64,000 nt of DNA from JAMZMI01 sp964353015 (GCA_964353015.1 CAYGUA010000015.1:1-64000), one strand, 5' to 3'; shown: positions 1-9,390, numbered from the stretch's first letter. The notes: generated by a model not told the origin, from the sequence alone. Program-made: numbers and translations.

Positions 1-1573
1 CAGCATCAGAATATTTCAAAATGTTATTGACCCATTCCTGAGTGATTCTGTAAATAGAAATCTCCTCTAGATCCTGGAGTCGTTCATTCAGTCCAAAAGT
101 ATCAACATCCAGAAAGATTTTGCCTGACCTGTTCACTCTGAGAGCAAACTCTTTTAGTGCATCAGGAATACCTTGTTTTATCAATGTTTCAGGCATTAGG
201 TTAAAGCAAATACCTTTCAGTTCTCTGTACATCTGATCAAGTATCTGACTGGACGACTCGAAAATCTCAACAGGATTGTTTTTTCCTTGTTCGAGGGATT
301 TGAGATTTATATTTAATACAGAAATCAATTGGCCAAACCCATCATGAAGATCTCTGGCAAATCGCTTTCTTTCATTTTCTTGTGAGTTTAGGGCGGCTTC
401 TATTTGCAATTCTCTTGTCTTGGCTCTTTCCTCTTCAATTAGTTTTTGCTGTTTCAACATCAAGCGGTTTTTTTGCATTAAACCAATTACTATAAGCAAA
501 ACAATAACCCCAATTAATGTTGCCGTCATGAATTGGTTGGTTTTAAGTTGTGCTTGCTGAACAGCTATTTTCTGTTCTTTTTTTTCGGTTTCGTATTTGG
601 TTTGCAGCTCTTGAATGGACTTTGTTTTTTCAATATTGAAAAGGCTGTCCTTTAGTACGACACTTTTTTCAAAACTTAAATAGGCCATTTTATAATCATT
701 CATCTGAATGTAGGATTCTCTTAATTGATCGTAAGCAAATTGAGCCAAATCAGTGAATCCAAGTGATTTTGCCATGTCGATTGCTTGATTAAAATGGATG
801 ACAGCCTGCTGATATTGTTTAAACGAAAGGAATGTCTCCCCTTTGATTACCTCATTGACAGCTACGCCCTGGAGATCTCCTGTGTTTTTCCTGATTGTGG
901 TGGATTTTTCAATATAGGACAAGGCTAATTCAAGGTTTTCTTTGAAAGTGGCGTATTCAGCAAAATCAAGATAGATATATCCGAGCCCCACACTGTCCTT
1001 CAGTTCAGTCCGGATAGAAAGGACTTTTTGGTAGTATGGTAAAGCTTCTTCGATTTTTCCATTTTGAGTTAGAATAACCCCACGGTGATGGTATGTAGTG
1101 CTTAATGAAGTAATATCATTTATTCTTTTAGCTGATTCTTCGCTTTTGTCCAAGCAAGCATACGCTTTATCCAAGTCATTTTGTTTGCGATAAAAGACTG
1201 AAAGTTGGTTGTTGATCTCAGCTATTCCTTTTTCATTTTTAAGTGAATCAAACAAATCAGAAGATTTCAAAAATGACTTCAATGCCTGCTCATAATTTCC
1301 GGATAAATAATTGGCTGTACCATGATACAACAGTGCGTATGCCCTTTCATTTTCCCATTGGTTTTTTGCTGAAATTTCAATTGCATGCATACTTAGTCTA
1401 ATCGCTTCTTCGAAACCTTGACTGTAGATTTCATAAAAATTGTCATTGACAAAAGATACTTGCTCCTTTTCTGATAATGTATCAAAACCTTGCTCAGCAG
1501 CCAGGTTTGGTGGGGTTTGTGAGTATGCCGATATAAATCCAAAAATTAAGACGGCTGAATATAGTCTAACCAT
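1..1573 (-). CDS. TPR sensor histidine kinase, partial (copy A')
   Basis: This gene starts at the ATG at 1571-1573 and runs leftwards off the window, so its C-terminus is not seen. Over the visible 524 codons it appears identical to the complete kinase at 3628-5457: signal peptide, TPR repeats, one membrane segment, a HisKA_3-type dimerisation box with the phospho-acceptor His at about residue 410, and the start of the ATPase domain. It is last in a run of four kinases transcribed leftwards, 42 bases after its upstream neighbour's stop. Whether this copy is complete cannot be judged here. A recent duplication, gene conversion or an assembly duplicate would all produce the identity. Confidence 0.85.
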   Translation of the reverse strand, partial: MVRLYSAVLIFGFISAYSQTPPNLAAEQGFDTLSEKEQVSFVNDNFYEIYSQGFEEAIRLSMHAIEISAKNQWENERAYALLYHGTANYLSGNYEQALKSFLKSSDLFDSLKNEKGIAEINNQLSVFYRKQNDLDKAYACLDKSEESAKRINDITSLSTTYHHRGVILTQNGKIEEALPYYQKVLSIRTELKDSVGLGYIYLDFAEYATFKENLELALSYIEKSTTIRKNTGDLQGVAVNEVIKGETFLSFKQYQQAVIHFNQAIDMAKSLGFTDLAQFAYDQLRESYIQMNDYKMAYLSFEKSVVLKDSLFNIEKTKSIQELQTKYETEKKEQKIAVQQAQLKTNQFMTATLIGVIVLLIVIGLMQKNRLMLKQQKLIEEERAKTRELQIEAALNSQENERKRFARDLHDGFGQLISVLNINLKSLEQGKNNPVEIFESSSQILDQMYRELKGICFNLMPETLIKQGIPDALKEFALRVNRSGKIFLDVDTFGLNERLQDLEEISIYRITQEWVNNILKYSDA

Positions 1574-2271
1574 AATAATACAAGTTAGGCTTCTAAAATC
1601 AGGAAATCTATACCGTCAGGCTGGTATTTCTTGTGCGGGAGCAACACCAATAACTTTAACTGGCACGTTGACAATGAGCGTGCTACCCTTTGCACCAAGC
1701 TTGGTATCCAGCTCCAATTCTCCTTTGATCAGATTGGCACGGGAGTTCATGTTTTTCCAACCATTGCCTGTTCCTTCTATAAGTTTTTGCTTGTCAAAAC
1801 CGCTTCCATTGTCCTCGATCAGTAAAGTGATTTCCTCCTCATCTTTGGTCAGACTCACCGTCACTTTATCAGCATCAGAATATTTCAAAATGTTATTGAC
1901 CCATTCCTGAGTGATTCTGTAAATGGAAATCTCCTGAAGATCATTCAAGCGCTCTGTGATTCCGAAGGTATCCACCTCCAAAATGAGTTTCCCGGTGAGA
2001 TTCACTCTATTTCCAAATTCTTTGATTGCATCTACAACACCATTTTTTATGAGTGTTTCTGGCATCAGGTTGAAACAGATTCCCTTTAGCTCTTTGTACA
2101 TATCATCCAGCACCTTTGATGAGTTTTGGAAAACTTCTTCCCGATCAGATTCCCCTTTTTCGAGAGATTTAAGATTTAGGTTTAATACCGAAATCATCTG
2201 ACCAAAGCCATCATGAAGATCTCTTGCGAAGCGTTTTCTTTCCAGCTCCTGGGAGTTTAATGCGGCTTCAA
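1..2271. repeat. Direct repeat, copy 1 (at least 2,271 bp)
   Basis: Positions 1-2271 match 3885-6155 at a constant offset of 3,884 bases; every line I compared was identical. The match runs off the left edge, so the repeat may be longer. The right boundary is sharp: after base 2271/6155 the sequences diverge, just upstream of the histidine-box codons of the kinases. The repeat covers most of kinase A', the intergenic gap and the transmitter half of the upstream kinase. No terminal inverted repeats or transposase are present. Confidence 0.93.
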
Positions 2272-3577
2272 CCTGAGTTTGTTTCATTTTGATTTCTCCC
2301 TGCTGAATTATCAGTTGTTGTCTCTTTTTGTTTCTACTGCGTACCAAAATCAGAATGATCGCCAACATCATTATCCCAAAACAAAGGGCAAAAATCACCA
2401 GCATTTTTCTTTGATTCTCTGCCTTTTGTGCAGAGATTTCAAAGTTTTGAAGAACTATCTGCTTCTCCTTTTTCTCTGTTTCATATTTAGTTTGAAGCTC
2501 AACCAAAGCATTTGATTGTGCTTGTGCATATGATGAATCCTTTTGAATTCCCCATTTTTTATAATATTCAGCACTTAAGCGGTAGTTATTCGAGACTTCA
2601 TAATTTTCTGCCAGCGCCTGATATACATTTTCAATTTTGTAATCCAATTTCTCTTCACGAGCCAATCGCAATGCTTTTTCACCATATTCAATACCTTTCA
2701 GCGGCTGATTCAATTTTGCATAAAGAGAAGAAATGTTGGTCAAATCTGAGATGAGCATGGCCGGACTGGGCACTAGAGCTCTGAGTTGCTCTGCCTCAAG
2801 AAATTTAGAAAGGGCTTTTTCGTATTGCTTGGTAGATAGATATAAATCACCAATAATGTTGAGTCCATTTGCCAGAGCATACAGGTTATTTTCTTCTTTT
2901 GCCCTTTTGATTGCCCATTCTGTATAATAAGTCGCTGAATCATAATTCATCAGACTCCCGTAGCATGATCCAATGTTATTAAGAATAAATGGATGTGGGT
3001 TTTCCAAAAGTGTTAAGGCTATCTTGAATTGCTTAATGGCTTTTTCGTATTGCCTGAGTTCCATAAAAACATATCCGATATTATTCTGGGATCCCATCTG
3101 CCCATTCAAATCATTGGTTTGCTCATGTTTCCGGAGCACGATATAAAATAGCTCAAGAGCCTCCTCAAAATTTCTTTTTGAAACCAGATATAACCCTCTG
3201 GCATTTTGGATTGATGTCTGGGTAGTTTCATCGTTGAGTGAATCCGCAAGTTTCAATGATGCCTGGTAATAATACTCAATGGAATCTTCATCCCGATAAG
3301 TATCGAAATAAGTCATTAATTGAAAAAGTGATTTTACCAAACCTGAGCCATCTTGGATTTCTAAAGAAATCCTTTTCGCTTCATTAGAATAGGCATACAT
3401 TTTTTCAGGATCGGAATATCGAACCTCTTTCGCAATTTCTAATAATACTGCAACTCTGGATGTATCCGGAATATTCTGGAGAAGTTTTTCTTCCAGACTT
3501 TCAAGATTTTGACAAGGAGCCAAAGTACTCCAAGTAAGCAGGATGATAAATAGAAAAAATAATTTTGACGGCCGCAT
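1616..3577 (-). CDS. TPR sensor histidine kinase (B)
   Basis: Membrane-anchored sensor kinase of the HisKA_3 (NarL/DegS-like) class. It has a signal peptide, roughly six TPR-like helical repeats in the presumed periplasmic part, a single hydrophobic segment near residue 400, a coiled linker, the box ERKRFARDLHDGFGQ with its acceptor His near residue 455, an N box (QEWVNNILKYS) and a G box (DNGSGFD). I chose the ATG at 3577 because it places a clean signal peptide at the N-terminus; an ATG at 3601 is possible. From about residue 436 onward it appears identical to the kinase at 5500-7470, while the sensor half differs. No response regulator lies nearby. Confidence 0.9.
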   Translation of the reverse strand: MRPSKLFFLFIILLTWSTLAPCQNLESLEEKLLQNIPDTSRVAVLLEIAKEVRYSDPEKMYAYSNEAKRISLEIQDGSGLVKSLFQLMTYFDTYRDEDSIEYYYQASLKLADSLNDETTQTSIQNARGLYLVSKRNFEEALELFYIVLRKHEQTNDLNGQMGSQNNIGYVFMELRQYEKAIKQFKIALTLLENPHPFILNNIGSCYGSLMNYDSATYYTEWAIKRAKEENNLYALANGLNIIGDLYLSTKQYEKALSKFLEAEQLRALVPSPAMLISDLTNISSLYAKLNQPLKGIEYGEKALRLAREEKLDYKIENVYQALAENYEVSNNYRLSAEYYKKWGIQKDSSYAQAQSNALVELQTKYETEKKEKQIVLQNFEISAQKAENQRKMLVIFALCFGIMMLAIILILVRSRNKKRQQLIIQQGEIKMKQTQVEAALNSQELERKRFARDLHDGFGQMISVLNLNLKSLEKGESDREEVFQNSSKVLDDMYKELKGICFNLMPETLIKNGVVDAIKEFGNRVNLTGKLILEVDTFGITERLNDLQEISIYRITQEWVNNILKYSDADKVTVSLTKDEEEITLLIEDNGSGFDKQKLIEGTGNGWKNMNSRANLIKGELELDTKLGAKGSTLIVNVPVKVIGVAPAQEIPA

Positions 3578-3627
3578 CTCGTTGATCGTTATCTCATACA
3601 AAAGACAAAGATCAACATTGGAATTTA

Positions 3628-5457
3628 CTAAACCATACTTGAGACTAGATCAGCGCTGTTGATTGATTTTTTCAAAGGTATATTAACAATCAAAGTGCTT
3701 CCTTTTACATTTAGATTGGTATCCAGCTCCAATTCTCCTTTGATCAGATTGGCACGGGAGTTCATATTTTTCCAGCCATTGCCTGTACCTTCTATGAGTT
3801 TTTGCTTGTCAAATCCTGAGCCATTGTCCTCGATAAGCAAGGTGATTTCCTCCTCATCTTTGGTTAGACTGATGGTAACTTTGTCAGCATCAGAATATTT
3901 CAAAATGTTATTGACCCATTCCTGAGTGATTCTGTAAATAGAAATCTCCTCTAGATCCTGGAGTCGTTCATTCAGTCCAAAAGTATCAACATCCAGAAAG
4001 ATTTTGCCTGACCTGTTCACTCTGAGAGCAAACTCTTTTAGTGCATCAGGAATACCTTGTTTTATCAATGTTTCAGGCATTAGGTTAAAGCAAATACCTT
4101 TCAGTTCTCTGTACATCTGATCAAGTATCTGACTGGACGACTCGAAAATCTCAACAGGATTGTTTTTTCCTTGTTCGAGGGATTTGAGATTTATATTTAA
4201 TACAGAAATCAATTGGCCAAACCCATCATGAAGATCTCTGGCAAATCGCTTTCTTTCATTTTCTTGTGAGTTTAGGGCGGCTTCTATTTGCAATTCTCTT
4301 GTCTTGGCTCTTTCCTCTTCAATTAGTTTTTGCTGTTTCAACATCAAGCGGTTTTTTTGCATTAAACCAATTACTATAAGCAAAACAATAACCCCAATTA
4401 ATGTTGCCGTCATGAATTGGTTGGTTTTAAGTTGTGCTTGCTGAACAGCTATTTTCTGTTCTTTTTTTTCGGTTTCGTATTTGGTTTGCAGCTCTTGAAT
4501 GGACTTTGTTTTTTCAATATTGAAAAGGCTGTCCTTTAGTACGACACTTTTTTCAAAACTTAAATAGGCCATTTTATAATCATTCATCTGAATGTAGGAT
4601 TCTCTTAATTGATCGTAAGCAAATTGAGCCAAATCAGTGAATCCAAGTGATTTTGCCATGTCGATTGCTTGATTAAAATGGATGACAGCCTGCTGATATT
4701 GTTTAAACGAAAGGAATGTCTCCCCTTTGATTACCTCATTGACAGCTACGCCCTGGAGATCTCCTGTGTTTTTCCTGATTGTGGTGGATTTTTCAATATA
4801 GGACAAGGCTAATTCAAGGTTTTCTTTGAAAGTGGCGTATTCAGCAAAATCAAGATAGATATATCCGAGCCCCACACTGTCCTTCAGTTCAGTCCGGATA
4901 GAAAGGACTTTTTGGTAGTATGGTAAAGCTTCTTCGATTTTTCCATTTTGAGTTAGAATAACCCCACGGTGATGGTATGTAGTGCTTAATGAAGTAATAT
5001 CATTTATTCTTTTAGCTGATTCTTCGCTTTTGTCCAAGCAAGCATACGCTTTATCCAAGTCATTTTGTTTGCGATAAAAGACTGAAAGTTGGTTGTTGAT
5101 CTCAGCTATTCCTTTTTCATTTTTAAGTGAATCAAACAAATCAGAAGATTTCAAAAATGACTTCAATGCCTGCTCATAATTTCCGGATAAATAATTGGCT
5201 GTACCATGATACAACAGTGCGTATGCCCTTTCATTTTCCCATTGGTTTTTTGCTGAAATTTCAATTGCATGCATACTTAGTCTAATCGCTTCTTCGAAAC
5301 CTTGACTGTAGATTTCATAAAAATTGTCATTGACAAAAGATACTTGCTCCTTTTCTGATAATGTATCAAAACCTTGCTCAGCAGCCAGGTTTGGTGGGGT
5401 TTGTGAGTATGCCGATATAAATCCAAAAATTAAGACGGCTGAATATAGTCTAACCAT
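3628..5457 (-). CDS. TPR sensor histidine kinase (A)
   Basis: Complete 609-residue kinase. It has an N-terminal signal peptide, TPR repeats over roughly residues 60-310, one transmembrane helix near residues 352-370, a coiled linker, a HisKA_3 box with the acceptor His at residue 410, and a HATPase_c domain with the N box and the DNGSGFD glycine box. The partner would be expected to be a NarL/LuxR-type regulator, but none is in the window. It lies 42 bases downstream of the kinase at 5500-7470 and probably shares its transcript. Its first 524 codons reappear in the partial gene at 1-1573. Its C-terminal ATPase region shares near-identical patches with kinases B and C. Confidence 0.92.
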   Translation of the reverse strand: MVRLYSAVLIFGFISAYSQTPPNLAAEQGFDTLSEKEQVSFVNDNFYEIYSQGFEEAIRLSMHAIEISAKNQWENERAYALLYHGTANYLSGNYEQALKSFLKSSDLFDSLKNEKGIAEINNQLSVFYRKQNDLDKAYACLDKSEESAKRINDITSLSTTYHHRGVILTQNGKIEEALPYYQKVLSIRTELKDSVGLGYIYLDFAEYATFKENLELALSYIEKSTTIRKNTGDLQGVAVNEVIKGETFLSFKQYQQAVIHFNQAIDMAKSLGFTDLAQFAYDQLRESYIQMNDYKMAYLSFEKSVVLKDSLFNIEKTKSIQELQTKYETEKKEQKIAVQQAQLKTNQFMTATLIGVIVLLIVIGLMQKNRLMLKQQKLIEEERAKTRELQIEAALNSQENERKRFARDLHDGFGQLISVLNINLKSLEQGKNNPVEIFESSSQILDQMYRELKGICFNLMPETLIKQGIPDALKEFALRVNRSGKIFLDVDTFGLNERLQDLEEISIYRITQEWVNNILKYSDADKVTISLTKDEEEITLLIEDNGSGFDKQKLIEGTGNGWKNMNSRANLIKGELELDTNLNVKGSTLIVNIPLKKSINSADLVSSMV

Positions 5458-6155
5458 AATAATACAAGTTAGGCTTCTAAAATCAGGAAATCTATACCGT
5501 CAGGCTGGTATTTCTTGTGCGGGAGCAACACCAATAACTTTAACTGGCACGTTGACAATGAGCGTGCTACCCTTTGCACCAAGCTTGGTATCCAGCTCCA
5601 ATTCTCCTTTGATCAGATTGGCACGGGAGTTCATGTTTTTCCAACCATTGCCTGTTCCTTCTATAAGTTTTTGCTTGTCAAAACCGCTTCCATTGTCCTC
5701 GATCAGTAAAGTGATTTCCTCCTCATCTTTGGTCAGACTCACCGTCACTTTATCAGCATCAGAATATTTCAAAATGTTATTGACCCATTCCTGAGTGATT
5801 CTGTAAATGGAAATCTCCTGAAGATCATTCAAGCGCTCTGTGATTCCGAAGGTATCCACCTCCAAAATGAGTTTCCCGGTGAGATTCACTCTATTTCCAA
5901 ATTCTTTGATTGCATCTACAACACCATTTTTTATGAGTGTTTCTGGCATCAGGTTGAAACAGATTCCCTTTAGCTCTTTGTACATATCATCCAGCACCTT
6001 TGATGAGTTTTGGAAAACTTCTTCCCGATCAGATTCCCCTTTTTCGAGAGATTTAAGATTTAGGTTTAATACCGAAATCATCTGACCAAAGCCATCATGA
6101 AGATCTCTTGCGAAGCGTTTTCTTTCCAGCTCCTGGGAGTTTAATGCGGCTTCAA
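3885..6155. repeat. Direct repeat, copy 2
   Basis: Second copy of the 2,271-bp segment found at 1-2271. It covers codons 1-524 of kinase A, the 42-base gap and the transmitter half of the kinase at 5500-7470. The start at 3885 reflects only the left edge of the window; the true left end of the repeat cannot be seen. Confidence 0.93.
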
Positions 6156-7470
6156 TTTGCGTTTCGTGCAGCTTAATTTGAGCCTCTTGCAGCAAAATCG
6201 CCTGTTTTTTTCTAGTCCTGCTTCGAAGGAGTAACGAAACAATTACCATAAAAAGCATCGAAACAATCAATCCAAAAATGATTGCAATATTTCGCTGATT
6301 ATCTGCCTTTTGTTCTGCGATTACATATTGCTGAAGGGCTATTTGCTGCTCCTTTTTTTCGGTTTCATATTTGGTTTGGAGTTCGGCCAGCGTTTTTTGA
6401 ACATTGATATTGTTGATTGAGTCTTTTAGTTTAATGTGTATTCTTGCCTCTTCCAATGCTTTCTTGTTCATGCCCAATTCGTCATAATAGTCCATTAAGG
6501 TCAAGCTGACTTCTTCGATACTAGATAAAAGTCCGTGTTGTTTAGAAAGATCCTGAGCATTTAGAAATGAACTAAGTGCCATTTGAGAATCCCCCTCACT
6601 CTGAAAGATTTTCCCAAGATTATGATAACTGGAAATAAGCCCTTTGATATCATTTATTTCTTCTCTTGTGGTGATTGACATTTGAGTATACTTTTTTGCG
6701 CTATCTAATTCACCAAGCTGAATGAAAGAATTGGAAATATTGTTAGCCAGGGATGCGAAATGGTCTTTGGAGTCAATCAGCTTTATTATGTCGAACCCTT
6801 CTTTATAGTGAATTAATGCTTTCTGGAATTGGCCTTCTTCAAAATAAATGTTACCCATATTTCCCATTGAAGTAGCTATCCCCATTTTGTCATCCATTCT
6901 TTTTCGAATTTCCAATGCTTTCGCATGGTATTCCAGAGAACCTTCATTATCCCCTTTATTGAATAACAAGATGGCAATATTGTTTAATGTATATGAGATC
7001 CCTAATTCAGAGTTTCCAGATTCATATATTCGAAGGCACCTTAGTTGATTAGATAATGCGCTATCATATTTACCTATCTTTTGATATAGGATTCCCTTCT
7101 TACTATAAATAGCCGCAACTCCTAAACTGTCATTGAGCCTGAACCTTATTTTTAATGCCTCATCATATAGTTGATTCGCTTTTTCATTATCTGCTCTGTC
7201 AGCATAAATGATCCCTAGATCATTGTAGGCTTGCGCCAAACCTTTGTCGTATTTTAATTTCGATGCGAGATGAATAGCATCATTTCCAAAATCAATTGCT
7301 GAGTCTTGCGAGATAAAACGATATTCAAAGCAGAGATCTGATAGTATGTGAACTCTCACAGTATCATTACTCTCTTTTTCCAGAGACTTTAACAGTTTAT
7401 TTAACTGTTGAGAATTAGCCTGAAAAAAAATCAGGAAAAAAAATGAAGCGACAAAGTATATTTTGGTCAT
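5500..7470 (-). CDS. TPR sensor histidine kinase (C)
   Basis: Complete 656-residue kinase and first gene of the leftward kinase run. It has a signal peptide, about seven TPR repeats with the typical small-residue pattern (for example GSLEYHAKALEIRK), a transmembrane helix near residue 395, a HisKA_3 box with the acceptor His at residue 458 and a HATPase_c domain. The TPR part is specific to this gene, whereas everything from the conserved ALNSQELERKR block to the stop appears identical to the kinase at 1616-3577. The sensor domain therefore appears to have been exchanged while the output domain stayed constant. TPR-containing kinases of this kind are common in Bacteroidota; the signal they sense is unknown. 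Confidence 0.92.
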   Translation of the reverse strand: MTKIYFVASFFFLIFFQANSQQLNKLLKSLEKESNDTVRVHILSDLCFEYRFISQDSAIDFGNDAIHLASKLKYDKGLAQAYNDLGIIYADRADNEKANQLYDEALKIRFRLNDSLGVAAIYSKKGILYQKIGKYDSALSNQLRCLRIYESGNSELGISYTLNNIAILLFNKGDNEGSLEYHAKALEIRKRMDDKMGIATSMGNMGNIYFEEGQFQKALIHYKEGFDIIKLIDSKDHFASLANNISNSFIQLGELDSAKKYTQMSITTREEINDIKGLISSYHNLGKIFQSEGDSQMALSSFLNAQDLSKQHGLLSSIEEVSLTLMDYYDELGMNKKALEEARIHIKLKDSINNINVQKTLAELQTKYETEKKEQQIALQQYVIAEQKADNQRNIAIIFGLIVSMLFMVIVSLLLRSRTRKKQAILLQEAQIKLHETQIEAALNSQELERKRFARDLHDGFGQMISVLNLNLKSLEKGESDREEVFQNSSKVLDDMYKELKGICFNLMPETLIKNGVVDAIKEFGNRVNLTGKLILEVDTFGITERLNDLQEISIYRITQEWVNNILKYSDADKVTVSLTKDEEEITLLIEDNGSGFDKQKLIEGTGNGWKNMNSRANLIKGELELDTKLGAKGSTLIVNVPVKVIGVAPAQEIPA

Positions 7471-7523
7471 GACGTGGAAATTTCATGACGAATTTATTCA
7501 ATGTGCAAGAGAATTAGGGTGTT

Positions 7524-8801
7524 CTACTTCTCAAACTCCAGTATCGTCTTTTCAATAATATCGCAGCAATCATGTAGTTGATCCTCCGTCACAACAAGCG
7601 GAGGCGCAAATCGGATGATATTGCCGTGAGTAGGTTTGGCAAGTAAACCATTGTCACGAAGCTTGATACAAATATTCCAGGCCGTATCACTAGTGTCACT
7701 ATCATTAATAACCACCGCATTCAACAATCCTTTTCCTCGCACAAGTTTTACAAGGGCCGATTTTTCAACCAAATGCTGCATTCTTTCTCTGAAAATCTTA
7801 CCCAGTTTTCGGGCATTTTGAGTCAGGTGCTCCTCTTTTATCACTTCCAAAGCGGCTATAGCAACCTTGGCTCCAAGCGGGTTTCCACCAAACGTGGATC
7901 CATGAGTTCCTGGTGTGATAACCTCCATGATCTCATTGTCTGCTAATACAGCTGAAACAGGGTATGCTCCGCCTGACAATGCTTTGCCCAAAATCAATAT
8001 ATCTGGTTTGATGTACGTTTCTGTTCTTTCACATGCGTTTCCACAATTACAGTTTCCACAAATCGCAAGTAAACTTCCGGTTCTTCCTATGCCAGTTTGG
8101 ATTTCGTCATCAATGAACAAAGCATTGTTCTTTTTACAGAGATCATTTACCCCTTCAAGGAAATTTTCATCTGGCACAAAAACCCCTGCTTCACCCTGAA
8201 TTGGTTCTACCAACACACCGACTATGTTCTTGTTTTCCTGAAAAACTGCCTCCAAAGCTTTAAGATCATTGTAAGGCACTTTTATAAATCCCTTTGTGTA
8301 GGGTCCAAAATTGTTTTTCGCAACTGGATCTGATGAAAACGATATAATCGTTGTGGTTCGTCCATGAAAATTTTGTTCAAAAACCACAATCTGTCCGGCA
8401 TTTTCATCAATTCCTTTTTTCTCATATCCCCATTTCCGGCAGATTTTCAAAGCAGTTTCTACCGCTTCAGCACCTGTGTTCATTGGCAATACCTTATCAA
8501 AACCAAAAGTTCCGGTCAGGTATTTTTCATATTCTCCCAATACATCATTGTAAAATGCACGTGAGGTCAATGTCAATGTTTGTGCCTGATTGATCAATGC
8601 ATTGATAATCTTAGGATGACAATGACCTTGATTTACAGCAGAATATGCCGAGAGAAAGTCGTAATATTTTTTTCCTTCCACATCCCACACAAACACTCCT
8701 TCCCCTTTTGCAAGAACTACAGGAAGCGGGTGATAATTATGTGCTCCGTATTTTTCTTCGGTGTGAATGAGTGTTTCGCTAGTCTTTTCTGATAAAGTCA
8801 T
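7524..8801 (-). CDS. rocD: Ornithine--oxo-acid aminotransferase
   Basis: PLP-dependent class III aminotransferase that converts ornithine and 2-oxoglutarate into glutamate semialdehyde and glutamate, linking arginine breakdown to proline and glutamate. The sequence shows the substrate-entry region (YGAHNYHPLPVVL), the conserved FLSAYSAVNQGHCHPKI block, the cofactor Asp in FIDDEIQTGIGRTG and the Schiff-base Lys in ILGKALSGGAYPVS. The start at 8801 (MTLSEKTSE) matches the family; an ATG 11 codons upstream would add an atypical leader. The length of about 425 residues is normal but includes a Cys-rich insert (CGNCNCGNAC) after GIGRTG. It diverges from the DUF5522 gene at 8873. Confidence 0.93.
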   Translation of the reverse strand: MTLSEKTSETLIHTEEKYGAHNYHPLPVVLAKGEGVFVWDVEGKKYYDFLSAYSAVNQGHCHPKIINALINQAQTLTLTSRAFYNDVLGEYEKYLTGTFGFDKVLPMNTGAEAVETALKICRKWGYEKKGIDENAGQIVVFEQNFHGRTTTIISFSSDPVAKNNFGPYTKGFIKVPYNDLKALEAVFQENKNIVGVLVEPIQGEAGVFVPDENFLEGVNDLCKKNNALFIDDEIQTGIGRTGSLLAICGNCNCGNACERTETYIKPDILILGKALSGGAYPVSAVLADNEIMEVITPGTHGSTFGGNPLGAKVAIAALEVIKEEHLTQNARKLGKIFRERMQHLVEKSALVKLVRGKGLLNAVVINDSDTSDTAWNICIKLRDNGLLAKPTHGNIIRFAPPLVVTEDQLHDCCDIIEKTILEFEK

Positions 8802-8872
8802 AAAAAATATTTTTGTGTCGTAATATTCAAACAATGATGAGCCATTCTAGTTCAAAGGTAATATTTATAAAT

Positions 8873-9043
8873 ATGACCAATATGAATCCGGAAAAGGTTC
8901 AGAAGAGCGAGGATTACTATTACACAGAAGGTGGGTTATTGGTATTCACGGAGAAATATCATCTCAAAAGAGGGCATTGCTGTAAGAGTGGGTGCAAACA
9001 TTGTCCCTATGGTTTCAAAAAGAATTCGCCGAAGATTTGTTAA
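8873..9043 (+). CDS. DUF5522 family small cysteine protein
   Basis: A 56-residue protein with the pattern YYTEGGLLVFTEKYHLKRGHC followed by CKSGCKHCPYGF, which I recognise as the DUF5522 family of Bacteroidota. The four Cys and neighbouring His could bind zinc or another metal; that is inference from the pattern. Several in-frame starts exist (8834, 8873, 8882). I chose 8873 because the conserved part begins soon after, and the upstream residues look like untranslated leader. Its function is unknown. It lies 51 bases before rpmB on the same strand. Confidence 0.75.
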   Translation: MTNMNPEKVQKSEDYYYTEGGLLVFTEKYHLKRGHCCKSGCKHCPYGFKKNSPKIC

Positions 9044-9094
9044 TTAATTCAAGATTGCGATATTTGCAGTCCGTTTCAAAAATGGGAAAAAATT

Positions 9095-9334
9095 ATGTCG
9101 AAAGTTTGTGATATTTCAGGTAAAAGACCAAGAGTGGGTAACAATGTTTCTCACGCGAACAATAGGGTGAAAAGAAGATTCAATCCAAATCTTCAAACCA
9201 AAAAATTCTTTATACCTGAGGAAGGAAAGTGGATAACATTGAAAGTAGCAACATCAACTTTGAGAACCATCAATAAAAATGGTATTCTTAGTGTGCTAAA
9301 GAAAGCTAGAGCAAAAGGAACTTCTTTGGTTTAA
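9095..9334 (+). CDS. rpmB: 50S ribosomal protein L28
   Basis: Ribosomal protein bL28, 79 residues, a normal length. The N-terminus (MSKVCDISGKRPRVGNNVSHANN) and the central RRFNPNLQTKKFFIPEEGKW block are typical. It is a structural component of the large ribosomal subunit. It stands alone apart from the short DUF5522 gene upstream and is followed by a strong terminator. L33 (rpmG) is about 3.3 kb downstream rather than adjacent, two peptidase genes lying between them. Confidence 0.97.
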   Translation: MSKVCDISGKRPRVGNNVSHANNRVKRRFNPNLQTKKFFIPEEGKWITLKVATSTLRTINKNGILSVLKKARAKGTSLV

Positions 9335-9357
9335 GAAGAAGATATAAATCACTACGA

Positions 9358-9390
9358 AAAGCCTGATTCTATATGTTTCAGGCTTTTTTA
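9358..9390 (+). terminator. Rho-independent terminator of rpmB
   Basis: The perfect 9-bp stem AAAGCCTGA (9358-9366) and TCAGGCTTT (9378-9386) encloses an 11-base loop and leads into a T-run. It lies 24 bases after the rpmB stop. Confidence 0.88.

Noticed and set aside
1440..1910. A 156-codon plus-strand ORF, with an identical copy at 5324-5794
   Set aside because: It lies antisense to the kinase genes, and its exact duplication only reflects the direct repeat. It has no family-like features.
1..6155. The 2.27-kb repeat as a mobile element
   Set aside because: No transposase, terminal inverted repeats or target duplications are visible; the boundaries fall inside kinase genes.
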